Below are positions 9,296 through 19,628 of a stretch of 25,508 bases of DNA, piece by piece. The translations under genes and the position numbers were made by a program. The notes beneath the pieces were generated by a model. That model had not been told where the DNA came from. It was given only the letters and a program-made list of their open reading frames with translations, and did not search any database. Numbering within the stretch: position 1 is the stretch's first letter; each line of letters opens with the position of its first letter. The stretch spans positions 222,576 through 248,083 of the forward strand of contig CAMPET010000022.1 in the NCBI GenBank assembly GCA_946803715.1, read 5' to 3'. Source of the DNA: Beroe ovata. Lineage: Eukaryota > Ctenophora > Nuda > Beroida > Beroidae.

Positions 9296-10627
9296 ACATA
9301 GGCACATAACCAATCTTTCATGAATTGAACAAGGTTGATTTCAAATGTCCAATCCGGAATGCAAATGGTAGATACAGTCAGTGAGAGTTGAGACCTAAAC
9401 CTGTGCAGGAATTTACTGGTATGCGTTGACCTGGATCAGCATGTAATTATACGCGTTGCATATACATTGGTATGTGCATGCGTTGACCTGGATCAGCATG
9501 TAATTATTCGCATATATTATCATTGAATGAAATGACATTTTTTCGCTGTGTTTGTGTGTTTTTACCAGTCAGGTTTTGTTTCCAGGTGCACACAAACATG
9601 TAATAGTTCCCGCCAAACGAATGTCCTCAATTCATGCACTCAGTCTAGGACATGCATTGATGGTGGCAACAGGTGCAAAATCTATGCATCAGATGATAAA
9701 AGCTTTGAAATTTGAATTTACGCCAGAAAGGAAGAAGACTGAGAACTGCTTTACACAGTTGCCTAAGACTTCCACCACAATGTCAATGGATGCCAATTGG
9801 CAATCCAATGGAGCTTGAGCAAGGGACTAAAACTAGAACCTATATTGAGGGCTAAAGCTTTCACTCAATATCTACAGCATTTTTTGGGTGTGTAACTATT
9901 ACCTCATTAAGAGCTGCCAATTGCCAAGGAACTATTACATGTGTAAATCATTTTGTCAATTAATGTGTTAAGTGCTGAAGTCAACTCAAGTGCTGAAGTC
10001 ACCTTTGCAATCCACCACCTTTACAAAAACTACTGCCTATTTCGAGGGCTTCATGCTTTTTCTGATTGTAACCACTAATAAGGAAAATGGTCAAGGGCCT
10101 TGGTCAGGAAACATCTCTATACTACATTACACTTCAACAAATGTTAAGTTGTATTCCATTTTTTTCTGAATATTGAATGTATATTAAGATAGTTTTGATT
10201 GTTGTCTTTACAGCAAGTTATTATTTTTCACTAATTTAACTTATTAAACTTATCACACTTTAACTTATTATACATTTGTTACATTCATTGTTTTCGTTTT
10301 ACTCTGTTTTTCAAAACAGTTAGATAAAATAATTCAACTAATCATGATTTACTACACTTATATAAGTTGCATTGTTTTCAAACAAAGGGATAAAGGGACT
10401 TTTAAAGGATATTATTGGGTGTGCTCACAAAATGTTAGATTTGTTAATTAATCATTATTTCAATCTTCAGTCATATTCAATATCCAATATCCTTTGAATT
10501 TGAGGCGTATTGCTATACTGCAAACATGAGAAAAAACTGAAAATCAATTTCCCAATCTAAGGAACGACACAGGTGCAAGAATCTGAACTGTTTGCAGCCA
10601 CCATTTCTGCCGTGATCTGACAGAAGT
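9296..10627. other. AT-rich stretch with unassigned plus-strand ORFs
   Basis: No recognised gene. On the plus strand an ATG-started frame at 9621-9818 (65 aa, beginning MSSIHALSLGHALMVATGAK, ending NWQSNGA) looks moderately protein-like but has no known match. The overlapping frame from about 9569 encodes a cysteine-rich segment (RCTQTCNSS, CTQSRTC, GGNRC) after an acceptor-like TTTTTACCAG. Either could be an exon, a decayed element, or chance. A 29-bp direct repeat lies at 9422-9507. Confidence 0.3.
9422..9507. repeat. 29-bp direct repeat, 57-bp period
   Basis: The 29-bp unit beginning TGCGTTGACCTGGATCAGCA occurs identically at 9422-9450 and 9479-9507. The sequence between and after them is also similar (ACGCG, TCGCAT), which suggests a recent tandem duplication. 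Confidence 0.9.
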
Positions 10628-10795
10628 GGTTAAGTAACAATTTTGTTATTTTTGATTTTTTGGCTGAATTTTTTTTATTGGGCCAAGAACTTCACCTTCG
10701 GACCGTTAGAGTAAGTTTGGGACCCCCAGAACATGCTGTTATGAAACCCCTATTTTGGGCCAAAACAGCCAAAAATCACAAAATGTGCTTAACGG
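10628..10795. repeat. Imperfect fold-back element
   Basis: The left arm, from GGTTAAGTAACAATTTTG through GATTTTTTGGCTG to GGGCC, pairs with the right arm GGGCCAAAACAGCC, AAAAATCACAAAATG, CTTAACGG in inverse order. The spacer is about 60 bp. This is a nonautonomous fold-back or MITE-like repeat by structure. Confidence 0.5.
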
Positions 10796-11348
10796 CTTTC
10801 CCGGTTCTCTGAAGCTTAAACCGATTTTCAGACAAGGATGAAAGTAATTGCATTGTTTTCTACGCTAAAAATTACCCTGGTAACCAAATTTTTGTTGAAA
10901 TCTGACTTAAGCAAGTACCATTAATCTTAAACGTTACTTAGGCACATTTGAGATCAGTAAATATTCTGACAAAAGTACCTAAATTTCGCATTTTATGCCA
11001 NGATTAATACTCTTGGAGTTAAATAACGAGGCTAAGAAGAAATCCTACAACATGAGGTTCAGCACTTGCAATGATCTAGCATTGCATCAGCATTGTCGAG
11101 TTTTTCTCTACTGTTGGCCCCACTCAATTGCAATTCCGCCAGGGATATTATCATCCCTGCAAGTGTAGGGAGAAATCCTACAAGCATCTGCATCACCAGA
11201 CTAGACAACGACGCACGAGAAATCAGAAAAAAGCAGATTCGAATATTCAATTTGGTTTGAGCGCCCGTGCAACGAATTTTCAGCAGAGTCTATTTTGTCA
11301 AACTCAAATTTTATGACTCATTTAATCTGTTCACACTTGTCGATCGAT

Positions 11349-11497
11349 GATAGACCCTGTCGAGAATTTCGATTTGCGCGCGCGGCGCAAACTTATTCTC
11401 AGACAGAATGCCAGACCGCAGGTGATGCAAGCCGTGAAGCGCCGCGCAAGAATAAGTTTGCGCCGCGCGCGAGAAGAAATTTTTGACAGGGTTTATC
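11349..11497. mobile_element. MITE-like hairpin with about 50-bp arms
   Basis: The inner 24 bp (11376-11399, ending CGCAAACTTATTCT) are perfectly or nearly perfectly complementary to 11449-11472. The arms extend outward with a few mismatches to GATAGACCCTGTC and GACAGGGTTTATC. The 49-bp loop has no coding capacity. Probably a nonautonomous DNA element. Confidence 0.65.
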
Positions 11498-11507
11498 AAT
11501 TTATCAT

Positions 11508-11560
11508 CGCGTCGATCGACAATCTGATCTCGCGCGCGCGCTAGATTGTCGATCGACGCG
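11508..11560. repeat. Perfect 18-bp inverted repeat
   Basis: CGCGTCGATCGACAATCT at 11508-11525 and its exact reverse complement at 11543-11560 flank a 17-bp CGCG-rich spacer. The arms contain the internal palindrome GTCGATCGAC. Confidence 0.85.
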
Positions 11561-11747
11561 ATTAGTATAGCTGCAGCTAATAAAATCTGACAAAGCAAAG
11601 ACAATTTTTATTTGCCTGGCAGGTCTTTCCCTACTGTCGTGTGTCGGCGCCGCGCAATTGCAATTTCGTCCTGCCATGGGCCATGCCAGGGATAAAAATA
11701 AAATCCCACCAGCGAGGGATCCTACAAGTACAACCTGGCGATAGGCC

Positions 11748-11829
11748 TTGTAGGATTTCACCCTACCCTTGCTGGCGGGATTTTATCCCTGAAAATCGCG
11801 CGCACCGAGGGTAGGGTAAAATCCTACAA
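11748..11829. repeat. 22-bp inverted repeat with the TTGTAGGATT motif
   Basis: TTGTAGGATTTCACCCTACC plus CT (11748-11769) pairs with 11808-11829 at 21 of 22 positions. The outer flanks GATAGGCC also recur beyond each arm. Confidence 0.8.
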
Positions 11830-11906
11830 CGATAGGCCCAGCTGACAGATAACATGAACATCCGGCAAGCGGGCAAGTTAAGCGCAAGCTCCTTTTTCAT
11901 CTTAAA

Positions 11907-11919
11907 TTTAATTTTAATA
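11907..11919 (-). terminator. Possible poly(A) signals for the GPCR gene
   Basis: Two TTTAAT strings (11907-11912 and 11913-11918) read as ATTAAA on the minus strand, about 270 bp after the GPCR stop. They are placed plausibly for a short 3' UTR. AT-richness makes chance occurrence possible. Confidence 0.25.
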
Positions 11920-12184
11920 TACTTGATTAGTGATTAGTGAAGTGTTTCTCTGCAAGTGCAACTGTGAACACATATTTGAAACTTAAATTTGATCGACTAC
12001 AGATGATAATTTATACATTATAGTATCATTCAAACTCAAACTCATAGTCATACTTATACTCATAGCAACATTGATAATGATTTTGAACACAACAAGTACT
12101 ATGTCAATAATTTGTCGTTGTTGCAGTTTGGAGCCAGTAGTAGTACTCGCTCAAGAATGTCAACAATTTAGGGTGGAAGAGTGA

Positions 12185-14712
12185 TCAGAGTAGGGAGTTA
12201 GAGGTGGTCGGGCTCTCATCTCCCTCCAATAATGGATCCAGCAGTTTCTCTGGATCTGAGTCAGGGCGCCTGCTCGCTCCCCCATTCATACTCACTATAC
12301 TGTGACGGTGTGTGAATTCCATGGAGCTGCTGGACGCAGATTGCGGACCCTGAGTGTAAATAGTGGTTAGAGATGGGGCTGCGATCAACTGGACATTAGT
12401 AAGAACTTAAACTTGAGTGAATGCCTCGAGAATTGGGAAAGACTGCACTTTGCATTACCTTAGGTCCACTGGACGAAGTTTTGAAATCAGCTGAGTTTTT
12501 GGAGAATATCCTACAGTAGTAAATAACAGGGTTGAGAGCTGAGTTGAGGTATATCATGAGGACTCCACCCATAGTGGCAACATAGACATATCCTGTGTGT
12601 CCGTACAGCTGTGTGAAGATGAACCCCTCCGTCAACTTGGGGAACAGCCCAGCCTGGTGTTAGAGAGAGTGGCAATCACTATGGTAATCAGAATGTATTT
12701 TGTGCAAACTGATGTTGCTGAATTTCTCCCTGACTCAGCGTGGTTTACAACAAGCCTAGCTAAGGAGGAGGGCATAATCCTACCTTCCACATGAGGTATA
12801 GGAGGGAGTTGATCCACCACATGGCATAACACAGGGTGAACGTGACCACCACAAGTATAGTGGTTATTGCCGCACTCAGCTGTTTCCGGGAAATTGAACT
12901 ACCGCCAGGATCACACGTTACCTTCTCATAGTCCTTCTTACTCGCTATCTGTAACGGATATCGTGTTATTTTCGGCGCTGGATTAGGACCCAACCCACCT
13001 TCCTACCTAGTGTATAACATGTACAATGTACATAGGGTACAACTTGTACAATGAACACAGGGTACAACCTGTACAATGTACATGTACACTGTACATTGTA
13101 CAGTCAGCGCGAGAATCCAACATTTCAACTTCATTATATTTCTAGCTCCCAAACTCATATTCTACGTCAATATTCCTCCCACTCCTGAACTCAGAAACCA
13201 ACTTCCTCTTACTCACCTTCTTCTGGTGTCGGGCTACAAGCAGAGCACCGACAGTGGTAAGACAGGAGACGATGACAACAAATCCAGGGAGAAGGAATGG
13301 AGTGACATAAACCAGGAGTACCATCAACCCGAGTGTAGCAGTGCTCAGTTCCCATGGAAACATGTCCTGAGGAACATGGTGTAACACTGGGGGGCCGGAG
13401 GGCGGGGGGTCTCAACTAGCGGATTCCGATACGTGAACAAATTGATCAGGAGCATGATTGAAAAGGCGTGCAGTTCCCGGCAATTGTTATACAATATGTT
13501 CCATTCTGCTCCCTTTTGCTCTGATGTATACAACTGTGGACTCAGACATTCACTGTTTAAAGGGTGGGGTTGAGGACACTGACCTCCAGTCTATCCCATT
13601 CGCACATTGGATATATCCTCCAGTAACGGTAAGTCCCTCCAGCGATGAATGGTATAACAGAGAGTAGGATAGTCACAATCCACACTACACTGAGAGCAGC
13701 TGGAATGGGGGTGAGAATATGTTAAATCTGGGATCGGAAACAGGGGAGAAGAGGGATATTGGGTAAATTATACCACAATAAACTGATCAAGATAACTTAT
13801 GGGATTGGGACAAGTTATGGATAGAGAAAAGAGTTGGTGTAACTCACTGTAAACGTTCCTCCAGTTCACCACGTTGTGGTGACTCATGGGTCGCAGGATG
13901 ACGTAACACCGAACCAGCGACAAGATGGCAACGATGCTGATACTAGCCCGAGACATGACGAAAAAACTGACACCCGCCACGTTACACAGGATAAGCTCTG
14001 TCGTTGGGGATATGCCTGGCTGCTGGGGAAGAGAGGTGTCATGAGTTGATTCCTGGGTTGTCATTATGAGGTAATATTAAATGAGATCCGAGCAACCTTC
14101 TTAACTTTTTCGTGAAAACCCAGCACTCACAATTCGTCCAGAGAAGAGCATGAGAGCAGCAAAAGGGGCTGAGAACAGTGTTTGGAAGAAATCGCAAACT
14201 GCCAAGTTGAGAAAAATCACCAGAGTGATAGATCCAAGGTTGTTCCGGTCGGTAAACCTGCTGTGAAAAGTGAATTGAACACTCGAGAACAAACTGCAAG
14301 TCATGCGGTATTACGCGTTATCTGGTGCGTGATTTTCACAAATGCGTGACCAGTCACGCATAATATGATTGCTATACCTGGCCCGGAGTCGGAATATAGC
14401 TCGGATAGCGAGTGAGTTTCCACAAGTGGAGAATATGGTGAGGGCGATGCACACGATAGCTAGCATAATGTCCACGCCGGGGATAGAGTAATCACTCCAC
14501 ATCACGGTCATGGAGGGAGGGTCCGTGACCGGGGATTCAGGGGGTGCGTTGTTCGGAACAGAGGTGTTCGCGAGGTGATAGCCCTTCATTCCTGCTAAAT
14601 TAGTTTGGTTGTGAATGTGATTGGTACCCGGTAATTGATGGCAATCGTTATGATGATCCGAAATATAAACAGATTGAAGCATAGTGAGGATTATAAGTGA
14701 AATTAGGAACAT
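12185..14712 (-). CDS. Class A (rhodopsin-like) GPCR, eight exons, ligand unknown
   Basis: Seven-helix plasma-membrane receptor. Exons on the minus strand: 14712-14378, 14257-14131, 14022-13848, 13699-13584, 13366-13217, 12948-12784, 12653-12459 and 12349-12185 (TGA). All sites are GT-AG, and phases join into 475 aa. A likely signal peptide (MFLISLIILTMLQSVYIS) precedes an extracellular N-terminus with NQT and NTS glycosylation sites. Class A landmarks are GN in TM1 (N99), LAVCD in TM2 (D134), a TM3 cysteine (C167) exactly 25 residues before R192, W219 in TM4, an ECL2 cysteine in YPMCEWD, P278 in TM5 and NPVIY in TM7 (397-401). Departures: DRY is VRC, CWxP is CYAM, and the TM5 tyrosine site is Cys. 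The C-tail is Ser/Thr/Asp-rich. The last exon has an alternative in-frame acceptor near 12390 (VQL side). The ligand is not inferable. Confidence 0.88.
13021..13103. repeat. TGTACA repeat array and hairpin in a GPCR intron
   Basis: A 25-bp unit beginning GTACAATG and containing GGGTACAAC starts at 13021, 13046 and (truncated) 13071. CTGTACAATGTACA at 13069-13082 is the exact reverse complement of 13090-13103, with a 7-bp spacer. The array lies inside the 268-bp intron between the TM5 and TM6 exons. Confidence 0.85.
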
Positions 14713-15135
14713 GTGGAGCCGCACACATATCGTGAAAAATTTATGTGGATCAAATGGAAAGACAGTCAATTATACCACATTTCTATGATGACGCTATTCC
14801 GCATACCCCACATTGATATTCAGCAGAATGATGATATACTGGACTCAAATCAAGATTTCGGTCACATCATAAGTATGATCAAAACGTGCCATGGAATGAA
14901 GAAATGGATGAAAATTGAAATATAAACGGAATGCCAAAAGGAGGGAAAATCATTTGCATACCGAAAAATGGATGTTTTCATATATACTCACTCGTCAACT
15001 AAAATAATTGTCTAGGATGGCCACAGAAACTACTTCTTAATGGAATGAAGTGAACAATTAAACCCAAAATTAAACCAGGTTATATTTATAAAACAAACGT
15101 AACAATTTAAAGTTTATACAACGTGTACCCACTGA
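14713..15135. other. GPCR upstream region
   Basis: It should contain the GPCR 5' UTR and promoter, read leftwards. A frame continues upstream of the chosen ATG to about 14769 but has no ATG, then meets a stop. A TATATA-like string near 14980 is AT-rich background and not a clear TATA box. Confidence 0.35.
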
Positions 15136-15282
15136 GACAGTGAAGCACGTCTGTTAGACGAAATCTCAGCTGACAGCGATATAGGAATTGAGGAGTTTCC
15201 CAGGCTGCCTCGTAAAACTGAGACGTGTTATGGAAGTGAAAATGACATTGGAAACAGTACTACAGTCTCGAACTTGGGCTAA
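15136..15282 (+). CDS. Candidate orphan terminal exon, plus strand
   Basis: A 48-codon open stretch ends with TAA at 15280-15282. It reads like a cytoplasmic tail: SEARLLDEISADSDIGIEEF, LPRKTETCYGSENDIG, then STTVSNLG. An acceptor-like CTGAGACAG precedes it, and a canonical AATAAA lies at 15348-15353, about 65 bp after the stop. No upstream plus-strand exon was found, since the region to the left is the GPCR on the other strand. It may be a gene fragment or pseudogene piece, or chance. I do not recognise it. Confidence 0.25.
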   Translation, partial: DSEARLLDEISADSDIGIEEFPRLPRKTETCYGSENDIGNSTTVSNLG

Positions 15283-15347
15283 CAGGGTAGTTCCCAAGTA
15301 GCGAGAGAGAGAGAGAGAAATTATAACATGTATTCATACTTGGATAT

Positions 15348-15353
15348 AATAAA
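15348..15353 (+). terminator. AATAAA poly(A) signal candidate
   Basis: A canonical hexamer about 65 bp downstream of the stop of the 15136-15282 open stretch on the same strand. Confidence 0.3.
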
Positions 15354-15824
15354 ACTACTGATGTGTAGTTAACATTAGATTCAGTAAATATGTGAGTACT
15401 ATTGTTAACAGAATTGTTGTTAACACACTCTCAGATGATTATTGGTAAAGTGTTGATATTATGAGTATTCTTCGTGAAAGTTAGCGTCGCATGATATAGT
15501 GCCCAGTGCCCACGCAGTGTTTCTGTAAAGTGTGGGAATCGCGAGTAGGATTTCCCTTCGCTGAGGCATCTTCGTGCCTAAAATGAGACTTTAACCCCAC
15601 ACCCACACACACGCACGCGCACAAACACAACTTTCCCATGACATTCCGGTTCAGACAGGCTTCACTTTATAGCGACAGACATGGGAAACTGCACATAACA
15701 ACCGATATATGAGAACATGGTAGTCCTAATCACCGCAAAGTGCAGTCTTGCACTCCCAGAATAGTTAAATCCTGTGAGAATCAAGCTGCAAATTATGCCG
15801 AGTCGTGATTGGCTAATTACTTAC

Positions 15825-15934
15825 CAATCACTGATAATTATCCATGAAAGGCTGGATTCGTCGGCATAGGATGAGTATAGATTCATGCTACAATCATACA
15901 GCATGAAAATAGTCATGGCTAGGAAAAGTCTCAT
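15825..15934 (-). CDS. Candidate signal-peptide-coding first exon (unassigned)
   Basis: The ATG at 15932-15934 opens MRLFLAMTIFMLYDC, which resembles a secretory signal sequence, and continues as NLYSSYADESSLSWIIISD to a strong donor, GATTG|GTAAGT, at 15825/15824 (phase 2). No following exon could be assigned. It cannot join the GPCR frame, because that exon has an in-frame stop and no acceptor upstream of its ATG. Confidence 0.2.
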
Positions 15935-17863
15935 TTTCCACAAATGGATAAGGGTCGAGAGAAGAGAGGGATCAGCCGTACGGGCGGTGAAGATTAGAAT
16001 AAACTTCACATACTGTTGGATATGAGATACCGCTTACTTTGTCAAGATGCTCTTTACCAAGAAACACACACACACACACACGGGAGAGCGTGTGCTCCAC
16101 AAGGTTGGATTTGAGTAGGACTATACTCAACTGTACAGAGTACTAAAACTGGATCAGTGAACCGCGCTGAATCACATGAGAATCCAATCCAAGAAGCGGG
16201 GGATAGAATAGACAAAGCATTTGCAGCAGGGGTTAAGTCACGAGACACTATGTCTAAGGTTTCCATGACTACATAACAGCTCACTTCAGGTACCATGGTA
16301 GCAGAAGCAAGTGTTGTCAATGGCAACGGACGTTTGTCGGGTTTTAACTGCGACTGAACCCAGACAACTGGCGCCAGACATAATGGAGTCACCAGGATCG
16401 ACTAATTGTGAGTGTGAGAAGGGAGGGGAGAAGACAAAAAATATTGGGGGACATCTGTATATAAAGCATTGATTCCATGACATGAGTGAGCAAACGATTA
16501 ATGTCAAGATAGTAAAGCAAGAGTTAATAACATTTAAAATTGGAGATCTTATTTTCGACATTTACATTTCACCGGAGTTCTATATTCTTGTGCTAAACTA
16601 ACTCGAGAACGGGATTGCTTGATAGAAACTAAAAACAACATTGGTTCTAACGGGCGGGAGAGAGAATGTTGTGTAATAGTAGAAAATGTGGCATGCAGAT
16701 CAAAAATGTGGCATCTGCGGGCATCGGCGTTACTGTCAATCGATGGAGAGACACAATCAAATGAATAAGCACATTGCAGATGGTAAACATTCTCCTTTGA
16801 AGCGTTTTCGAGGAAATTTTTTGGTTAAAACTGGACAAATTTAATTCGTCGGTTGAATTTAATTCGTTTGTTCAAACAGCTTATGAAAAATGGCTTATGT
16901 AAAATGGTTTTCTGACAAATGAAACATGATAATAGTCAACTGAATATTTCCTCAATGATCAGTTGGATTTGACGACGATGCATAATCGGGCAGAACACAT
17001 CGGCTATGGTTGGTGGCAGTAATATGCAAGACTGAAAATGCATCATGGTTTAAAACCACGATAATCATCAGATTAGTATTAAGCCAATGTCATATCATAA
17101 ACTAAAGACAAATTATCTCGAATATTCCAACTTTTAAGCAAATCGGCAGTGGAAAAGGCACTCTGAATGAATAAACAAAATCCCCCGGATATTATTCTGG
17201 GATGATGAAATGGATTGCACGAAGTTGACAGAATCATTCCCTCATATGGTCATAAATCCGAAATTTCATATAAAATCGGGCGCAACCCCGCGATCAATTG
17301 TCGTACCTCGAGTAATATTGTGATTTGTTAATAGGTCATGGCAAAATGATGCTATATTTTGCTGCTACAACCTAAAAGATTGTCCTGAATCAGACCCCAT
17401 AAACATAAGGTTGTTTGTAGAATCAAGGATCAAAAGTCGGGATGAAAACAGATTACAGAGTGTCGGATAAAGACAAAAAAGAGATAAAATGGGTTGGGAT
17501 GAGATTACCAATAACTTAGGATAGAGGTGTTAAACGTGGCGTCGACATGTCTGCGCTACTATATTGTCAGCAATACTTATAATCAGTGAGCAGCTTGTAT
17601 CGTGTGTTATGAGTGAGAGAGATGCTGTTGAGACCATAATTACCTCGCACCACGGTGAGACAAAGCAGTTGTCACCGTGATCATGTGACACCCGTCATGT
17701 GACCATGTGGCACACATGATTATGGGGTGCGTGCGTGTGTATGTGTTCACAGCTCGTTGAGAAATGAGGGGTGAAGGTGAAATGAGGGACTATACTCAGG
17801 ATACTTAGCACACACACGCACAAACTCACACACATGGCATACACACACACACTCACACACAGT

Positions 17864-17868
<5 letters not shown>
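15935..17868. other. Intergenic stretch, no supported gene
   Basis: There is a CA run at 16062-16081. On the minus strand an open stretch at 16054-16392 lacks an ATG at its start and ends in the CA tract. Another minus-strand block near 17641-17700 reads HGDNCFVSPWCE before a donor-like GAG|GTAATT, with no partner exon found. The short direct repeats ATTTAATTCGT (16840s-16860s) and AAAATGTGGCAT (16680s-16710s) are present. Confidence 0.4.
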
Positions 17869-17912
<44 letters not shown>

Positions 17913-17913
17913 N

Positions 17914-17962
<49 letters not shown>
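17869..17962. repeat. Long CA/GT microsatellite with one N
   Basis: About 94 bp of pure AC dinucleotides, broken only by an N at 17913, with interrupted CA runs extending left to about 17811. The true length is likely uncertain in the assembly. The open frame of alternating Cys-Val on the minus strand is an artefact of the repeat. Confidence 0.95.
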
Positions 17963-17965
<3 letters not shown>

Positions 17966-19624
17966 GCGCACATGATTGTGTGGCTTAACACGAACATGTA
18001 ACAGATCTGATAGATTCATCACTGTAATGAATGAGAAAAATCAATCTATTTGCTCATTTTCAGGTGAAGTATTCGTCACGAGCTAATTTCATAACAAGGA
18101 GGCTATATAAGTTATCTCGGGAAATCTGTAATGAAACCAGCTTGAGCCTTTGGGGCACTAGAAGTAGAGCCAGAGCTGCAGCCACTAGGTAGCATTGAGC
18201 GTGCAGCGACGACCAGAAGATCTCCAACAAATATGGGACAATAATTCCATCTGTCAACTTGTGTCATGACATTGTCATTATGATGACGCATGTACGGCGC
18301 ATGTTCAGATATGTGATTACCGAGTATGCGTGATTAAGATAATTATAATCGCATGTAATGGTGTTGATAAATGTTTGATATATTTACAGGTGATATTCTC
18401 TTGATTATGCAGGATGGCTGGAGTTGCTAATGATTATAGAGCTGATGAAAAGTGTGATCATTCCTGCATTATTATATTCTATAGTCTACAATGGGTGTGT
18501 GTCAACATGTGAAATTGACAGGATGGCATATTCCACAATTCAGTACTAATTCTAATTTCTACCTGCAGCACTACCTACAATAAAGCTAAAATCTAGAAGG
18601 TTGTCAAACTGTATGGGGGTCGGAACGTAATATTTGCGTTGTAAAAACAATCACGCGTGCAAAAGCTCCAACTGTCAAAAGCAGCGAGTAAATAAGTTAC
18701 ACGGCGTGTGTTCACTCTATCTGGCCCACAAGGGAAGTTGTCACAGTTTGAAATATCATTTTGGTATTCCTAGCTGAGATGTCATCAGTGTTTCGCAATG
18801 ATTCGCACTGAATGATTGTAGTAGCTGATGAACTCAAAAGTGTCGTATCGATTAATTGACATCGCCTTTTACATCAATCCGTACATCACTCAAAAAATCG
18901 CACATCGAGTCAAGTCATATGTGTGATTCACACATCAAGATACGACATACGTGACGTTACACACACAAACACACACACACGCAAACACACACACAATCAC
19001 AAGTGTGAAGCTGAACTTATGTTACACACTACGCACATATGTGAGCAACAGCATATATCTCGTGAAGATATGAAGCAATTAATAAGGCAATATTGCATGT
19101 CTTGCTGCTCACAACAAACAACAACCATGTTGCTGCTCACAACAACAATTTCAGCAACGTGTTGGGTCGTGAGGAAATTGATAAGAAGTGATCTCTATCG
19201 AAAAGCATGGTCACTGCACAAACAGATCAGATATCACTGAGATAGCATCGAAAACAGACTTATCAACCGTTACGGTTGATACGCTCGGATAACAAACAGA
19301 TATAGCAACGATATAGCAACAATTGTGATTTAAGCAGAGTGTAGTAAGTATATGCAAACAAAACAAGTTTATAATATTCACATTGATTATAGATGCCTGA
19401 TGCACTGCTTATCAAAGAAAGCTTGTCAACAAGCAAAACTTGGATTATAGTAAAGAACATGTGTCAAAAACAGGGTGGTATCCAAAAATGAATCGAAGTG
19501 TGTTTAAATAGGCCTAGAAGAAGCGGCAAAAATAACCCTGAAAAGGCATTACATCAGCAGCGTTTCAGTCATTAGACCATCAAGCAGGAGCACTTAAAGA
19601 GATAGCCACGCAATGAGATGAAAT
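17963..19624. other. Intergenic stretch, no supported gene
   Basis: CA-rich tract at 18959-19000. TTGCTGCTCACAACAA occurs twice near 19100-19145. A perfect hairpin, ATCAACCG-TTA-CGGTTGAT, lies near 19262-19280. Short plus-strand frames were not convincing. Confidence 0.4.
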
Positions 19625-19628
19625 GAAC

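Larger units (their letters stand above)
11036..11829. repeat. Nested inverted-repeat cluster (mobile-element debris)
   Basis: At least three large hairpins sit side by side: arms 11349-11399/11449-11497, 11508-11525/11543-11560 and 11748-11769/11808-11829. The motif AATCCTACAA or its reverse complement recurs at 11041, 11074-11083 range of copy one (11174-11183), 11719-11727, 11748-11757 and 11820-11829. Two long partial copies share CAATTGCAATT(C/T)CG, CCAGGGATA and the motif, around 11126-11184 and 11656-11727. GC-rich CGCG tracts contrast with the AT-rich surroundings. No transposase-like frame was recognised. Confidence 0.8.

Noticed and set aside
11295-11761. Several 60-97-codon frames across the 11.3-11.8 kb repeat cluster
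   Set aside because: They arise from the GC-rich palindromes (RARR- and SRAR-type strings on both strands) and show no transposase motif.
12597-13384. Plus-strand frames across GPCR exons
   Set aside because: They overlap exons with strong class A GPCR motifs on the minus strand.
13345-13533. An upstream-extended TM5 exon with acceptor at CCCCCCAG (about 13389)
   Set aside because: That acceptor puts the TM5 segment out of phase with the TM4 exon. The AG at 13368-13367 keeps phase 0 and restores a normal ECL2 length.
14713-14925. 70-codon plus-strand ORF beginning MEPHTYREKF
   Set aside because: Low-information sequence antisense to the GPCR leader; no splice signals, no family resemblance.
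16054-16561. Two overlapping minus-strand frames of 91-112 codons
   Set aside because: No proper ATG for the longer one, which runs into a CA tract; no recognisable motifs.
17540-17700. Minus-strand stretch with HGDNCFVSPWCE before a donor-like GTAATT
   Set aside because: Resembles a Cys-rich exon, but no acceptor or partner exon was found and it is only about 50 codons.
17747-18022. 91-codon minus-strand open frame of alternating Cys and Val
   Set aside because: It is a translation of the CA/GT microsatellite and includes an N; not a gene.
18413-18512. Plus-strand 32-codon frame beginning MAGVANDYRADEKC after two AG acceptors
   Set aside because: Very short, with no upstream exon or homology.
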